Shown here: piece after piece, positions 8,300 through 16,786 of the stretch
Layout of the letters: each line of letters starts with the position of its first letter
Position numbering within the stretch: position 1 is the first letter of the stretch
Source: CAWBRT01 sp963814745
GTDB lineage: Bacteria > Acidobacteriota > Terriglobia > Terriglobales > Acidobacteriaceae
Length of the DNA: 64,000 bases
Assembly (NCBI GenBank): GCA_963814745.1
Contig: CAWFEA010000001.1
Coordinates: 186,001 to 250,000 of the forward strand
Direction of reading: 5' to 3'
The notes under the pieces: generated by a model
Told to the model about the DNA's origin: nothing
What the model saw: the letters and a program-made list of their open reading frames with translations, nothing else
The model's database searches: none
Translations under genes and position numbers: made by a program

Positions 8300-8935
8300 C
8301 TAAAAAACTTTCTTTCCAAGTTCCCGCAGCCAGGCGATTTGGGCAGTTTCCTCGACCATCTCGGCCACATTCTCCGCATCCACCGCGTTCTTGCCGACTG
8401 CCACGATCCCATGAGCCACCAGCAAAAAAGCAGGCAGCTTCGGGCACTTTTCAAACAAGCTGATAATTCCAGGCATCGCTTCCAGCGGAACCACCGGGGC
8501 GTCAACATCGACGGTGGCGATGGGAACGCCGAATTTCATGCGCGCATGATGGGTGACCAAAGGCAGGTCCTGTTTCGAGAAAGACCACGAAATTGCCCAG
8601 GGGGAGTGACAGTGAACCACCCCCCCGATAGACGGCACGTGGCGATAGAGGACGCCGTGCAGCAAGGCCTCGCGGCTGGGCTTGCCGCTTCCGGCAACCA
8701 CTTTGCCGTCAAAATCGGTTACCACCAAATTCTTCTCATTACAGTCAATGAAGGAGATGCCGCTGGGCTTGACCACCATCCAATCTTTGCCTGAAATCCG
8801 AGCGCTCAGGTTGCCGCCGCTTCCGGTTTGAATCCCTCGACGGTAAGCTCTCGCGGCCGCCTCAATTAAATCTTTCGTTGCTTCGGCGAGACCGTCGATC
8901 ACAAGGTTCTCGGCTTTCGACTCGATTTTGGTCAT
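8300..8935 (-). CDS. Class II aldolase/adducin-family sugar-phosphate aldolase
   Basis: Zinc-dependent aldolase or decarboxylase family that includes L-fuculose-1-phosphate aldolase and L-ribulose-5-phosphate epimerase. Visible features are GSGGNLSARI, VKPSGISF, the catalytic acid block GKPSREALLH, the metal ligands in VHCHSPW, and the third histidine in LVAHGIVAVG. From ATG 8935 it is 211 residues, normal for the family. That ATG overlaps the stop of the upstream isomerase gene (ATGA), showing translational coupling; a longer frame to 8968 would overlap more. In context it may split a ketose 1-phosphate into dihydroxyacetone phosphate and an aldehyde, but the exact substrate is unknown. Confidence 0.85.
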   Translation of the reverse strand: MTKIESKAENLVIDGLAEATKDLIEAAARAYRRGIQTGSGGNLSARISGKDWMVVKPSGISFIDCNEKNLVVTDFDGKVVAGSGKPSREALLHGVLYRHVPSIGGVVHCHSPWAISWSFSKQDLPLVTHHARMKFGVPIATVDVDAPVVPLEAMPGIISLFEKCPKLPAFLLVAHGIVAVGKNAVDAENVAEMVEETAQIAWLRELGKKVF

Positions 8936-9735
8936 CGGGGTAATCCCTTCGCCAGCTTTTGCTGCCACACCGGCAAGACCTGGCGTATAAGGGTATTGAA
9001 GCGAGAAGCCTCCCAGGCGGAGCGTCCGATGAAAAGGCCGTCAATCGCCGGCTGGTGGATGAGGTCGCACGCATTCTCCGGATTAACGCTCCCGCCGTAG
9101 AGTATGGGCACATTGCCGCCCTCTCGGGGGAAGAGCTGAAGCAAGGTTTCGCGGATCATCCGGTGCTTGGCGTCAGCGTAATCGGATCGGGCGGGGATGC
9201 CATGCACCCCGATGGCCCAGACAGGCTCATACGCCACCCATAATTTTCCGCAGTCCGCTTCACTCAAGCCATGAAGCCCGACCTTTAATTGTTGCCGGAG
9301 ACGCTCGTCGCCGATGGCCAATGCTTTATCTTCACTGGTTTCCCCGATGCAAAGCAACGCGGTGAAGCCATGACGGATGGCCGAGATAACCTTCTTGTTC
9401 TCCTCGATATCGGTCTCGCGGAAGACGTGACGCCGTTCGGAATGACCAATCTCGACAATCTCAAGGTCGAGTTCCTGCAACATGAGGGGTGAAATCTCGC
9501 CGGTGAATTGGCCGCTTTCCTCCCAATGCATATTCTGCGCGCCCAATCCGATTCGGGTGTGGTCCACAGCAGTGGAAGCCGCGGGAAGCGCCGTATAGGA
9601 GGGAATGACAAAGAGGCGGAGGTCGGCGGAAAGGTCGCAAGTCAGCCGCTCAAGCTCGGTCAGGTAAGAGACCGTCTCCTTGATGGTCTTGTACATCTTC
9701 AGATTGGTGCCGATATGGAGTTTATGATCGGTCAT
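8932..9735 (-). CDS. Triosephosphate-isomerase-family protein, possibly an erythrulose-1-phosphate isomerase
   Basis: A 267-residue TIM-barrel isomerase with all catalytic elements of the TpiA family: N-x-K in IGTNLKMYK at residue 8-16, the histidine in VEIGHSERRH, the glutamate in VAYEPVWAIG, and the phosphate loop ILYGGSVNPENA. The N-terminal motif IGTNLKMYK differs from housekeeping TpiA (GNWKMN) and recalls EryH/LerI-type L-erythrulose-1-phosphate isomerases. Together with the RuBisCO-like protein two genes upstream, an isomerase acting on a C4 ketose phosphate is a reasonable inference. A second, normal tpiA is expected elsewhere in the genome. It is translationally coupled to the aldolase. 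Confidence 0.85.
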   Translation of the reverse strand: MTDHKLHIGTNLKMYKTIKETVSYLTELERLTCDLSADLRLFVIPSYTALPAASTAVDHTRIGLGAQNMHWEESGQFTGEISPLMLQELDLEIVEIGHSERRHVFRETDIEENKKVISAIRHGFTALLCIGETSEDKALAIGDERLRQQLKVGLHGLSEADCGKLWVAYEPVWAIGVHGIPARSDYADAKHRMIRETLLQLFPREGGNVPILYGGSVNPENACDLIHQPAIDGLFIGRSAWEASRFNTLIRQVLPVWQQKLAKGLPR

Positions 9736-9755
9736 GGCTCGGTGTAATTCACTCT

Positions 9756-9866
9756 CTAGATGGTAACAATTGTTTCGTTCTTCAGCTTAACCGTGGCGTT
9801 GTCGCAGCCGATCACCTGGTGCGCCTTTAGCGCCACGCCGTAATCGCCGTCTGTAATTCGGGGCAT
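9756..9866 (-). CDS. Possible 36-residue small protein overlapping the RuBisCO-like gene stop
   Basis: A 36-codon frame starting at an ATG inside the last codons of the RuBisCO-like gene and ending 20 bases before the isomerase start. It begins MPRITDGDYGVALKAH and continues to ETIVTI with mostly G/C-ending codons, unlike a random frame. No known family is recognised. It might be a real small subunit or a C-terminal extension of the upstream gene reached by another base shift, since this stretch has many +1 insertions. Without comparison to relatives I cannot decide. Confidence 0.35.
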   Translation of the reverse strand: MPRITDGDYGVALKAHQVIGCDNATVKLKNETIVTI

Positions 9867-11085
9867 TGAGCCGCGGCCTCTTCCAGGGCTACGCCCTTCG
9901 CGGCCGCTTCCACCGCCCTGAGCATTGCTTTGGCGCCCGCGGCGGCCCCATCGGGATGCCCCTGAATCGCTCCCCCAACGCCGAGAATCGTGTCCGGGCC
10001 CAGATCACGGCAGATTGCGGCCGCGTTGAGAGGTGTGACCCCCCCGCCGACCGCCGTGCACACTTGTCGCATGCGGCCCAAGGGAAGCCGGTGCGCCTGC
10101 ACCGTTTGCAGATACTCCAGATATCCGGGGCCTTTCCTGTCCGCAGGATGCATGATCATCACCGCATCGGCTCCCGCCATCCTCGGAAGCAGGCCGAGCA
10201 TGACCGCGCTGCTGACCCCCTGGGTCGGCGCATTCATTATGCCGACACCGGCATAATGGCCCAGGAAACAGAGACTTTCTCCGAACTCCGCCGACAATTC
10301 AGCCAGGGAATCGAGACCGGCCATGACGAAATTAACCATCACCGCCGGGCGCCGGCGGCCAAGCGCCGCTCGCGCATTCTCCCGCATTCTGGCCGGCCGG
10401 TCCGTAATGTTGACGATGTACGCCGGAGACCGGCCTGTTTCTTCGTCGATTCTTTGCGCTGATTGCAGGTATGCTCTGAACTCTTTGTTCGACTCCACTG
10501 AGGCTGGTATTCGCCATGACCTCGTCATCCTTGATCAGGTCGACGCCGCCCCTGCCGGTTTCGTAAAACAGTTCGGCGCCCACTTCCGGGAGAGTAGCCA
10601 AGGCATGGCTTGATCATATTCAGGATCAAGCGGACGATCGATGACGCCCGTCAGGCATCGCAATCCCGCGATGCCCTGTCTTCGGACCGGGGAAAGCATG
10701 ATTGCACTCGCCGACAAGCTCCAGGTCGACCAGCCTGATCCGGATCGCCGTGGATACATCATTGCCGGCGAACCCAACCAGCAGCATCGCCAGGCTTCCG
10801 CCGAAGTTATGAAGCGGAAAAGCTATGCGCAACAGACTTGTCGGGGAATCGGTCCCGGCATGGAATAGCATCCGACAACCCGGGCCTGATAACGGTTTCG
10901 ATCATCTCCCTGGTAATGCTAGGCAATGGCAGCCATGTGCCTACCGTTTGGCCGGAGGCAAAGTTGCCTGCCCGCTTCAAGACATCCTGGTCAGTCACGC
11001 CGAAAGCGAGGTAAGTGGCAAGCATATAGTTGCCCGCCGGCAACGATTCCGGGCGATCGAAAGGCAGATCGAAGTAGGGTAGCAA
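9827..11085 (-). CDS. RuBisCO-like protein (form IV family), interrupted by about five single-base shifts
   Basis: Pieces in all three frames line up end to end as one RuBisCO large-subunit homologue of about 418 residues. N-terminal pieces read YMLATYLAFGVTDQDVLKRA, GQTVGTWLPLPS, RIAFPLHNFGGSLAMLLVGF and VDLELVGECNHAFPGPK. The barrel shows NMIKPCLG (10606-10620; lysine equivalent to K175), GGVDLIKDDE (K201/D203/E204 equivalents at 10521-10532), the ITDRPARMRENA block, GGGVTPLNAAAI and GVGGAIQGHPDG. TTG at 11085 follows GGAGG by seven bases. Shifts sit near 10830, 10675, 10628, 10590 and 10470, each repaired by dropping one base. RuBisCO-like proteins include enolases, isomerases and the 3-oxo-isoapionate-4-phosphate decarboxylase OiaX; neighbours favour a decarboxylase-type role. 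Bicarbonate-fixing RuBisCO is unlikely in this operon. Confidence 0.85.
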
Positions 11086-11111
11086 GGGAACGCCTCCTTC
11101 CCATGTTTCCG

Positions 11112-12336
11112 CTATTGGGCCAGCAATTCGTTCATGGCCGCCACTGCCGCTTGGCTGAATGTAAGGTCGTTAATATTGGCGTCGATCTCGATGACCTTGA
11201 TTTCCGGTTTCAGCCGGGTGCGCAAAATCTCGATCAAGGCGTTGTCCACTTCCGCATCCCACAAAGGTTCTCCGCGTGAGGCGGCCTGGCGAAAGCCGCC
11301 GAGCGGTATCAGAACCGTGACCGGACCGATGATTCCGGTTGAGACGTTCGACAATGATCGATCCGACCCGCGACGATTTCTTCTTTGTGCAACTTGATGT
11401 GCGCGATGTCGGCGTTATGGAGGACGTATTTCCGCCTGTCCATGTCCGCGCAGCAGCTGCGTGGATTCCAAAGTCGGTAAAGTCGACCCCGCCGGGCGCG
11501 ATCACCTGGGGGATACCGGCCTTGCAGGCTGCCTCCAGCCGATTGCGCGCGCCCGCCGGAAAAGCATCCGGAAACATCTCGGCAACGATCTCGTGGAGAG
11601 TGAGGTCCATCACCGCCTTGATGGTTCCCGCCTGCAATCAGTTCTTCCATGGCCGGGCCGCCTGCCCCGGTCGAATGGAAACTGATCACCTGGTAGCCCG
11701 CCTTCTCAAGCAGCCGCGCCGCCTGGGCCACCCCGTTGGTCACTCCCATTTGCGTCAGGCCGATGATCAGCTCGTCGCCGGCGCTATAGCGGCTGACCGC
11801 CGTGCGTGGCCATCCCGACGATGGCGGCAACCGCATTCCCCAGAATCGTGCGGGTCAGCACGTTGATGCCGGCGACGTCGGCGACCGCCGGCATCAGGAC
11901 GATGTCCTTGCTTCCCACCAGCGGCTCAAAAGTTCGCTGCCCGCTCGCCACCGTGGAGACCATCAGCTTGGGAACGCCTGATGGGGAGCGTCTTCATGGC
12001 GGCACACGCCGATCATGGTGTTCTGCACGCCGCCAATCGACAGGATCGCGTCGAAGGCTCCGCGCCCGTAGAGTTCGGGCGCCAGCCTGGATGCCCCTTC
12101 CGACATCGCCGATGATCCTCTCGTGCTTGCCGGTGCTGTGCAGGCTCTTCCAGTCCCTGCCGCCCGCCCTCACGCACATCCTCGCGCGGCACATCCGGGG
12201 TCAAAGCCGATTTCCCCAAAACACCAACGTCGATGATCAGCGCCCGGCAACCCAGGCGCTCGATCATCTGCTTCACAAAAGAGATTTCGGCCTCTTTCGT
12301 GTCCAGGCTGGCGATGATCGCGATGGTCTTCTTCAT
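11112..12336 (-). CDS. Tm-1-like ATP-binding domain protein (UPF0261), interrupted by about nine single-base shifts
   Basis: Successive pieces in alternating frames reconstruct a UPF0261 protein of about 400 residues: KKTIAIIASLDTKEAEISFV at the start, then RDWKSLHSTGKHERIIGDVG, AFDAILSIGGVQNTMIGVC, VPKLMVSTVASGQRTFEPLV, ADVAGINVLTRTILGNAVAA, DELIIGLTQMGVTNGVAQAA, PAMEELIAGG, AGIPQVIAPGGVDFTDFG and finally IKVIEIDANINDLTFSQAAV. The shifts, near 12165, 12078, 12003, 11981, 11808, 11627, 11455, 11358 and 11338, are each removed by deleting one base. The family binds ATP (plant Tm-1 resistance protein domain), but its enzymatic activity is not established. In this operon it could supply a phosphorylation step, since no other kinase is present; that is inference. 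Confidence 0.78.
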
Positions 12337-12413
12337 GGTCTGATCAGTGATAGTCTCCCCGTGGAGCTGGCAGACCTCGGCAGGTTTTGCCTTCCGCAAT
12401 CTCAGCAGGCTGT

Positions 12414-13222
12414 CTAAAGACCGAACACGGGCGTCTTCTTGATGCGCTCCACGAACGTGGGCTCGTGGCATGGAAGCAGCAGCCCCGGATTCGCCGCTCG
12501 CTTCTTATGCATCTCTATGCTCTTCCAGCACGCAACGATATCGGCGAAGCGCGCCGGGCGGCGTTATCGTGTAGTGGATCTGGGGAATAGGATTGAGGTT
12601 CGCCAAGAGGAAAAAGGGAATCTGCCGGCGCAGATGTAATTGCCGTCCTTGGTATCAACCTCAACCGACTGGTGCCCCGGCGAATGCCCCGGCGACGGGA
12701 ACACCCTGACGCCTTCGACAATTTCTTCCTCGCCGTCCACGACATCGAACTTGAGCCCTTCGAAAGGACGCCGAACGCCCAGGGCAGGATGTTCGTAAGA
12801 CTTGTAGTAGAGGGGGATCGGGTCCATCGCGAACTCGTATTCCTTGCGGTGCGCAATAAACTGGGCCTTGGTGAACTTCTCCATGTAGAAAATATGGTCC
12901 CAGTGCATGTGGGTGAAGATGACCTTGTCGATGTCTGCGCACTTGTAGCCGACCTTTGCCAACTGCTCGTGGATGGCCATCTCCTTGCGGCTGATAGGAG
13001 CCGCCATGATGATACTTGTCGGCCCGCTCGGTCCAGGCCATGCCCGTGTCGACCAGCACGAGTTCCTTGCCGCCGTCGATCAGGAAAGTAAATACTGGAA
13101 GCGGCGACTTTCTGATCGCTGATGTTCTTGACATATTCATGAGTTGAATGATGGTAATGGTACTGCTTGGGAAATGTGGGGATAAACCCCGTATTGATCG
13201 GCCTGATGGTTAGCTTCGCCAT
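12414..13222 (-). CDS. Metallo-beta-lactamase-fold hydrolase, lactonase-like, with about five single-base shifts
   Basis: Reassembled across frames this is a protein of about 267 residues of the family that includes N-acyl homoserine lactonases. N-terminal MAKLTIRPINTGFIPTFPKQ is followed, after a shift near 13105, by FTFLIDGGKELVLVDTGMAW. After another near 13015 comes the metal motif VIFTHMHWDHIFYMEKF (HxHxDH). The second histidine site is PSPGHSPGHQSVEV, and DTKDGNYICAG gives the bridging aspartate region. The C-terminus ends IKKTPVFGL with stop at 12414. A role in opening a sugar lactone before the RuBisCO-like step is suggested by the operon; quorum-signal degradation is the alternative. 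It begins 63 bases after the permease gene. Confidence 0.78.
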
Positions 13223-13285
13223 TGATTCAATGCCTCCACTTGCGGTATGAGTTCCTTTACAACTGTTTCCAAGTCGAACTGTGCT

Positions 13286-14266
13286 CTAGTCCAACCATTT
13301 TCGCGTGACGATGTCAAAGAAGACCGCGATCAGAATCACGGCCCCGGTGACCAGGGGATGGACCATCGAGGGGGCGCCCATAAGATTTAAGCCGTTGACC
13401 ACCAGCGTCAGCATCAGCGCCCCTATAATGGTTCCCGGAATTCCCCCTTCGCCTCCCATCAGCGAGCTTCCGCCCATGACCACGGCCGCAATCGCCTGCA
13501 ACATAAACGGCTCGCCCATCCCTTCCTCGGCGGCATCGAGGGCCGTCATGATAATCCCCGCCACCGCCGCCGTGAACCCGCTCAAACCGTAGACCAGCAG
13601 CAGAGTCTTGGTTATCTTAATGCCCGAGTAACGCGCCGCCTCGCGATTGGCGCCTAAAGCATAGATTTCCCGTCCGGAGACCGTCTTTTTCAAATAGATG
13701 TGAAAAGCAACCGCCACCGCGGCCGCAAGAATAACGGGAATGGGGATGATCGACAGATAGCCTGACCCGAGCCATAAAAAATTATCGGGCAGCCCGAAGA
13801 TGATCTTCCCCTGCATCAGGATCATCGACAAGCCATTGGCAATCCACATCATGCCGTAGGTCGCCACAAAAGGTGGAAGGCCGAAAATGCGTACCAGGAC
13901 TCCGTTCAACAGGCCAACGAAGGTGCCTACAACAAGGCCGCAAGCGATTGCCGGGACAATAGGAATGTTGTTGATGATCAGCTGCGAGGTCAGGCAGCCG
14001 ACCAGGGCCATCACCCCGCCCACCGAAAGATCGATTCCGGCGGTAAGGATCACGACCGTCATTCCGACTGCCACCACCACCAGGATCGTCGATTGCCTCA
14101 AGACGCTGATGATGTTCTTCAGGGTAAAAAAATTTTCGTTCAGAAATGACAAAACCACGCACAGGGCGAGCAGACAGAGAGGCCGCGCCAGAGGACCGAT
14201 GAAGCGCTTCAGGTCGGCGCCCTTCCATCTTCCGAGAACGCTGGCGGATTCGGCGGCTTCACTCAT
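13286..14266 (-). CDS. Sugar ABC transporter permease (RbsC-like)
   Basis: A 326-residue inner-membrane permease of the ribose/monosaccharide class with about nine hydrophobic segments. It carries the family blocks GMTVVILTAGIDLSVGGVMA (residues 67-86), TYGMMWIANGLSMIL and EGGIPGTIIGALMLTLVVNG. It begins one base after the stop of the other permease, so both are co-translated. Two distinct permeases imply a heterodimeric channel. Substrate is not predictable from the permease; the downstream enzymes suggest a sugar acid, lactone or branched sugar. Confidence 0.88.
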   Translation of the reverse strand: MSEAAESASVLGRWKGADLKRFIGPLARPLCLLALCVVLSFLNENFFTLKNIISVLRQSTILVVVAVGMTVVILTAGIDLSVGGVMALVGCLTSQLIINNIPIVPAIACGLVVGTFVGLLNGVLVRIFGLPPFVATYGMMWIANGLSMILMQGKIIFGLPDNFLWLGSGYLSIIPIPVILAAAVAVAFHIYLKKTVSGREIYALGANREAARYSGIKITKTLLLVYGLSGFTAAVAGIIMTALDAAEEGMGEPFMLQAIAAVVMGGSSLMGGEGGIPGTIIGALMLTLVVNGLNLMGAPSMVHPLVTGAVILIAVFFDIVTRKWLD

Positions 14267-14267
14267 C

Positions 14268-15227
14268 TCAGCGGCTCTCCTCCGCCCCGGTCAGGCGTCG
14301 AACCAAAATGTCGAAGATGATTGCGCCGAGCACCACCGTCCCGATCAGGGCGAACTGATACATATTCGGCACACCCGCTACGTTCAGTCCATTGCGCAAC
14401 ACGGCAATCAGGATGACTCCAAGGACCGTATAGGCAACGCCGCCCTTGCCTTCTTCAAATGAGGTTCCGCCGATGATGGTAGCGGCAATGGCATCGAAGT
14501 CCCAGCCCAATCCCGCGGTGATATGACCGGAGGCGGTGCGGGAAGCAACCAGAATCCCCGCAATTCCCGCCAGTAACCCGGCGACCGTGTAGGTCGCGAT
14601 TAGTGCCGCCGTCAGGTTAGCGCCGCTCAAGCGAAGCGCCTCGGCGTTTCCGCCAAGGGCATAAACATTACGGCCGAAGGCGGTGAATCTCATCAGGAAC
14701 AAAACCACGCCAAAAGTTACCAGGGCAATGAGAATAGGCATCTTGATGCCCAACGGCGCTCCGTTCGCGATGAACGCCAAAAGTTCATTGCGCACCGCGA
14801 TCGACATGCCCTCGGTGGAAACCAGCCCGGCGCCGGTAATCACACTTGCCATGCCTAAGGTCGCAATGAAGGGCGGCAAATGCAGGCAGGCCACCATCAC
14901 GCCATTCACCAGGCCGCAGACTCCGGCCAGGATCACGCCTCCCAGCAAGGCCAGCCAGATGGGAAAGCCGCGTTGCACCAGCAACGCAAATCCGACGCCC
15001 GCAAAGCCGAGGATAATGCCGCATGACAGGTCAATGCCTTCCGTCAAAATCACCATGGTGGCCCCGATCGCCAGGACCAGCAACGGCGCGGCTTGGACCC
15101 CTATGTTCCACAGATTGCCCGCGGAAAAAAATCCGCGAGCGAAATAACTGTACAGAATGAACAATGCCAGGATGATCCAGATCACCGGAGGAATGCTCGC
15201 GACGCGAAGCCGAACTTTACTCTTCAT
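14268..15227 (-). CDS. Sugar ABC transporter permease (RbsC-like)
   Basis: A 319-residue permease, the second member of the pair, with multiple membrane segments and the family block GATMVILTEGIDLSCGIILG near residue 57, ATLGMASVITGAGLV, and EEGKGGVAYTVLGVILIAVL near the C-terminus. Its ATG overlaps the ATPase stop by four bases (15224-15227). RbsC-type permeases form the membrane channel with the ATPase and the binding protein encoded upstream. Confidence 0.88.
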   Translation of the reverse strand: MKSKVRLRVASIPPVIWIILALFILYSYFARGFFSAGNLWNIGVQAAPLLVLAIGATMVILTEGIDLSCGIILGFAGVGFALLVQRGFPIWLALLGGVILAGVCGLVNGVMVACLHLPPFIATLGMASVITGAGLVSTEGMSIAVRNELLAFIANGAPLGIKMPILIALVTFGVVLFLMRFTAFGRNVYALGGNAEALRLSGANLTAALIATYTVAGLLAGIAGILVASRTASGHITAGLGWDFDAIAATIIGGTSFEEGKGGVAYTVLGVILIAVLRNGLNVAGVPNMYQFALIGTVVLGAIIFDILVRRLTGAEESR

Positions 15228-16729
15228 CGCGCCTCGCTCACACCCAGCATCAAGGAAGCCACTTTATCCTGTGTGGCCTCATCGTAGTCGAACCTTCCGT
15301 TCATCTCGCCCTGGTACATCACATAAACCACGTCACTCATTCCCAGGACTTCCGGCAGATCCGACGAGATCATCAGAATCGCAATATCCTTCTGCACCAG
15401 GTTATCCATCAAGGCGTGAATCTCCACCTTGGAGCCGACGTCAATGCCGCGCGTCGGCTCGTCGAAGATCAACAGCCTTGATTCCGTGTCCAGCCACTTC
15501 GCCAGCACTACCTTTTGCTGGTTGCCCCCGCTCAGATATCTCACCTGCCGGTTCACCGAAGGGGTCGCAATCCTCAGTTCCTTGACAAATTTCTCGGCCA
15601 GGCGAGCCACCTTGGAATAGTTGACCAGCCAACGTGGAAAACGACGCCTGAGGCTCGCCATCACCACATTCCACGCCACCGAAAACTTCAGCGTGAGCCC
15701 GAAGAACTTACGGTCCTCAGGAATCAGGCCGACCCCTTTTTGCACCATCTGGGCGGGTGAGCGCGGCGTCACTTTGTCGCCGAAAAGAGTTATTTCCCCC
15801 TGCTCAACCCGGCGGATGCCAAAGATCGCCTGGGCGAGTTCGGTGCGGCCCGACCCCACCAATCCGGCAATCCCCACAATCTCGCCTTTATGCACAACCA
15901 GATCGATATTCTTGGGGCCGCCTCTCACCGAAAGCCCCTGGATGCGAAGTGCCTCTCCCCCGGGCGGCCGGCGCCGCCTTGGGTACATTTGCGAAATATT
16001 CCGCCCAACCATAATGCGAACCAGCTCATCGTTGGTGAAGTCGTTCATCATTCCGGTAGCGGCTTTTTTTCCGTCGCGCAGCACGGTTACCCTGTCGCCG
16101 ATTTCGCGGATCTCCTGCAGGCGGTGGGAGATAAAAATGATCGCAATGCCTTGCGCCCGCATTTGCTTGATCCGCTTGAACAGGCACTCGACTTCCGGTT
16201 CGGTCAAGACCGCGGTGGGCTCGTCGAGAATCAGGATCCGCGGGTTCGCCGCCATCACCTTGGAGAGTTCCACCATCTGCTGGACGGCGGTGCTGAAATG
16301 CTTCAATGGCAGCCTGGTATCGATATGGACATCGAGGGAGTCCAGCAATCTCCGGCTCTCTTCATGCATGCGGCGATGGTCAACGACGATGCCCCAGCGG
16401 CGCGGCTCGCGGTTGAGAAAAATATTCTGGGCCACATTCAACCACGGAACCAGCATGAACTCCTGATGTACCCCCCCGATGCCGTGCCGCAAGGCCCCCA
16501 CTGGGCGGTTGATTCTGATTGGCTTTCCGGCCAACAGGATTTCCCCGCTGTCGTGGGTGTAGGCCCCCATCAGGATCTTGCCCAGGGTGCTTTTCCCGGC
16601 GCCGTTCTCGCCGATTAAGGTGTGCACTTCGCCGGGATAAACATCAAAGTCAACGTTCTCCAGGGCACGAACCCCGGGGAACTCCTTGGAAATTCCCCGG
16701 GCCTGAAGAATCGGTGTCTGAGCAGCCAT
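15224..16729 (-). CDS. Sugar ABC transporter ATP-binding protein (RbsA/MglA-like, two ATPase domains)
   Basis: A 501-residue tandem ATPase. Domain 1 has Walker A GENGAGKSTLGKIL (residues 38-51), a signature region HFSTAVQQMVELSKVMAANP, and Walker B ILILDEPTAVLT. Domain 2 starts near residue 255 with GIAGLVGSGRTELAQAIFG as the degenerate Walker A typical of this family, signature YLSGGNQQKVVLAKWL, and LLIFDEPTRGIDVGSK. Such enzymes energise uptake of monosaccharides from a periplasmic binding protein. It follows the binding-protein gene by 57 bases. Confidence 0.92.
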   Translation of the reverse strand: MAAQTPILQARGISKEFPGVRALENVDFDVYPGEVHTLIGENGAGKSTLGKILMGAYTHDSGEILLAGKPIRINRPVGALRHGIGGVHQEFMLVPWLNVAQNIFLNREPRRWGIVVDHRRMHEESRRLLDSLDVHIDTRLPLKHFSTAVQQMVELSKVMAANPRILILDEPTAVLTEPEVECLFKRIKQMRAQGIAIIFISHRLQEIREIGDRVTVLRDGKKAATGMMNDFTNDELVRIMVGRNISQMYPRRRRPPGGEALRIQGLSVRGGPKNIDLVVHKGEIVGIAGLVGSGRTELAQAIFGIRRVEQGEITLFGDKVTPRSPAQMVQKGVGLIPEDRKFFGLTLKFSVAWNVVMASLRRRFPRWLVNYSKVARLAEKFVKELRIATPSVNRQVRYLSGGNQQKVVLAKWLDTESRLLIFDEPTRGIDVGSKVEIHALMDNLVQKDIAILMISSDLPEVLGMSDVVYVMYQGEMNGRFDYDEATQDKVASLMLGVSEAR

Positions 16730-16786
16730 CTATTTCCCTTGTCGCCGAAGCAGGTTAAAGCATCCAGCCTCGCGGCGCTTCGTCTG

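Noticed and set aside
7382..8794. Long plus-strand frame of 470 codons opposite gpsA and the aldolase gene
   Set aside because: It is the mirror of two well-conserved minus-strand genes, has no ribosome site and no domain.
9827..10528. Fragment first read as the TIM-barrel partner (PEP-hydrolase-like) of Tm-1
   Set aside because: The blocks GGVDLIKDDE, GGGVTPLNAAAI and GVGGAIQGHPDG and the upstream NMIKPCLG are RuBisCO-family, not PEP-hydrolase.
9827..13222. Pseudogene cluster
   Set aside because: Only single-base insertions, no nonsense substitutions, and intact motifs; treated as probable sequence error, though real inactivation is not excluded.
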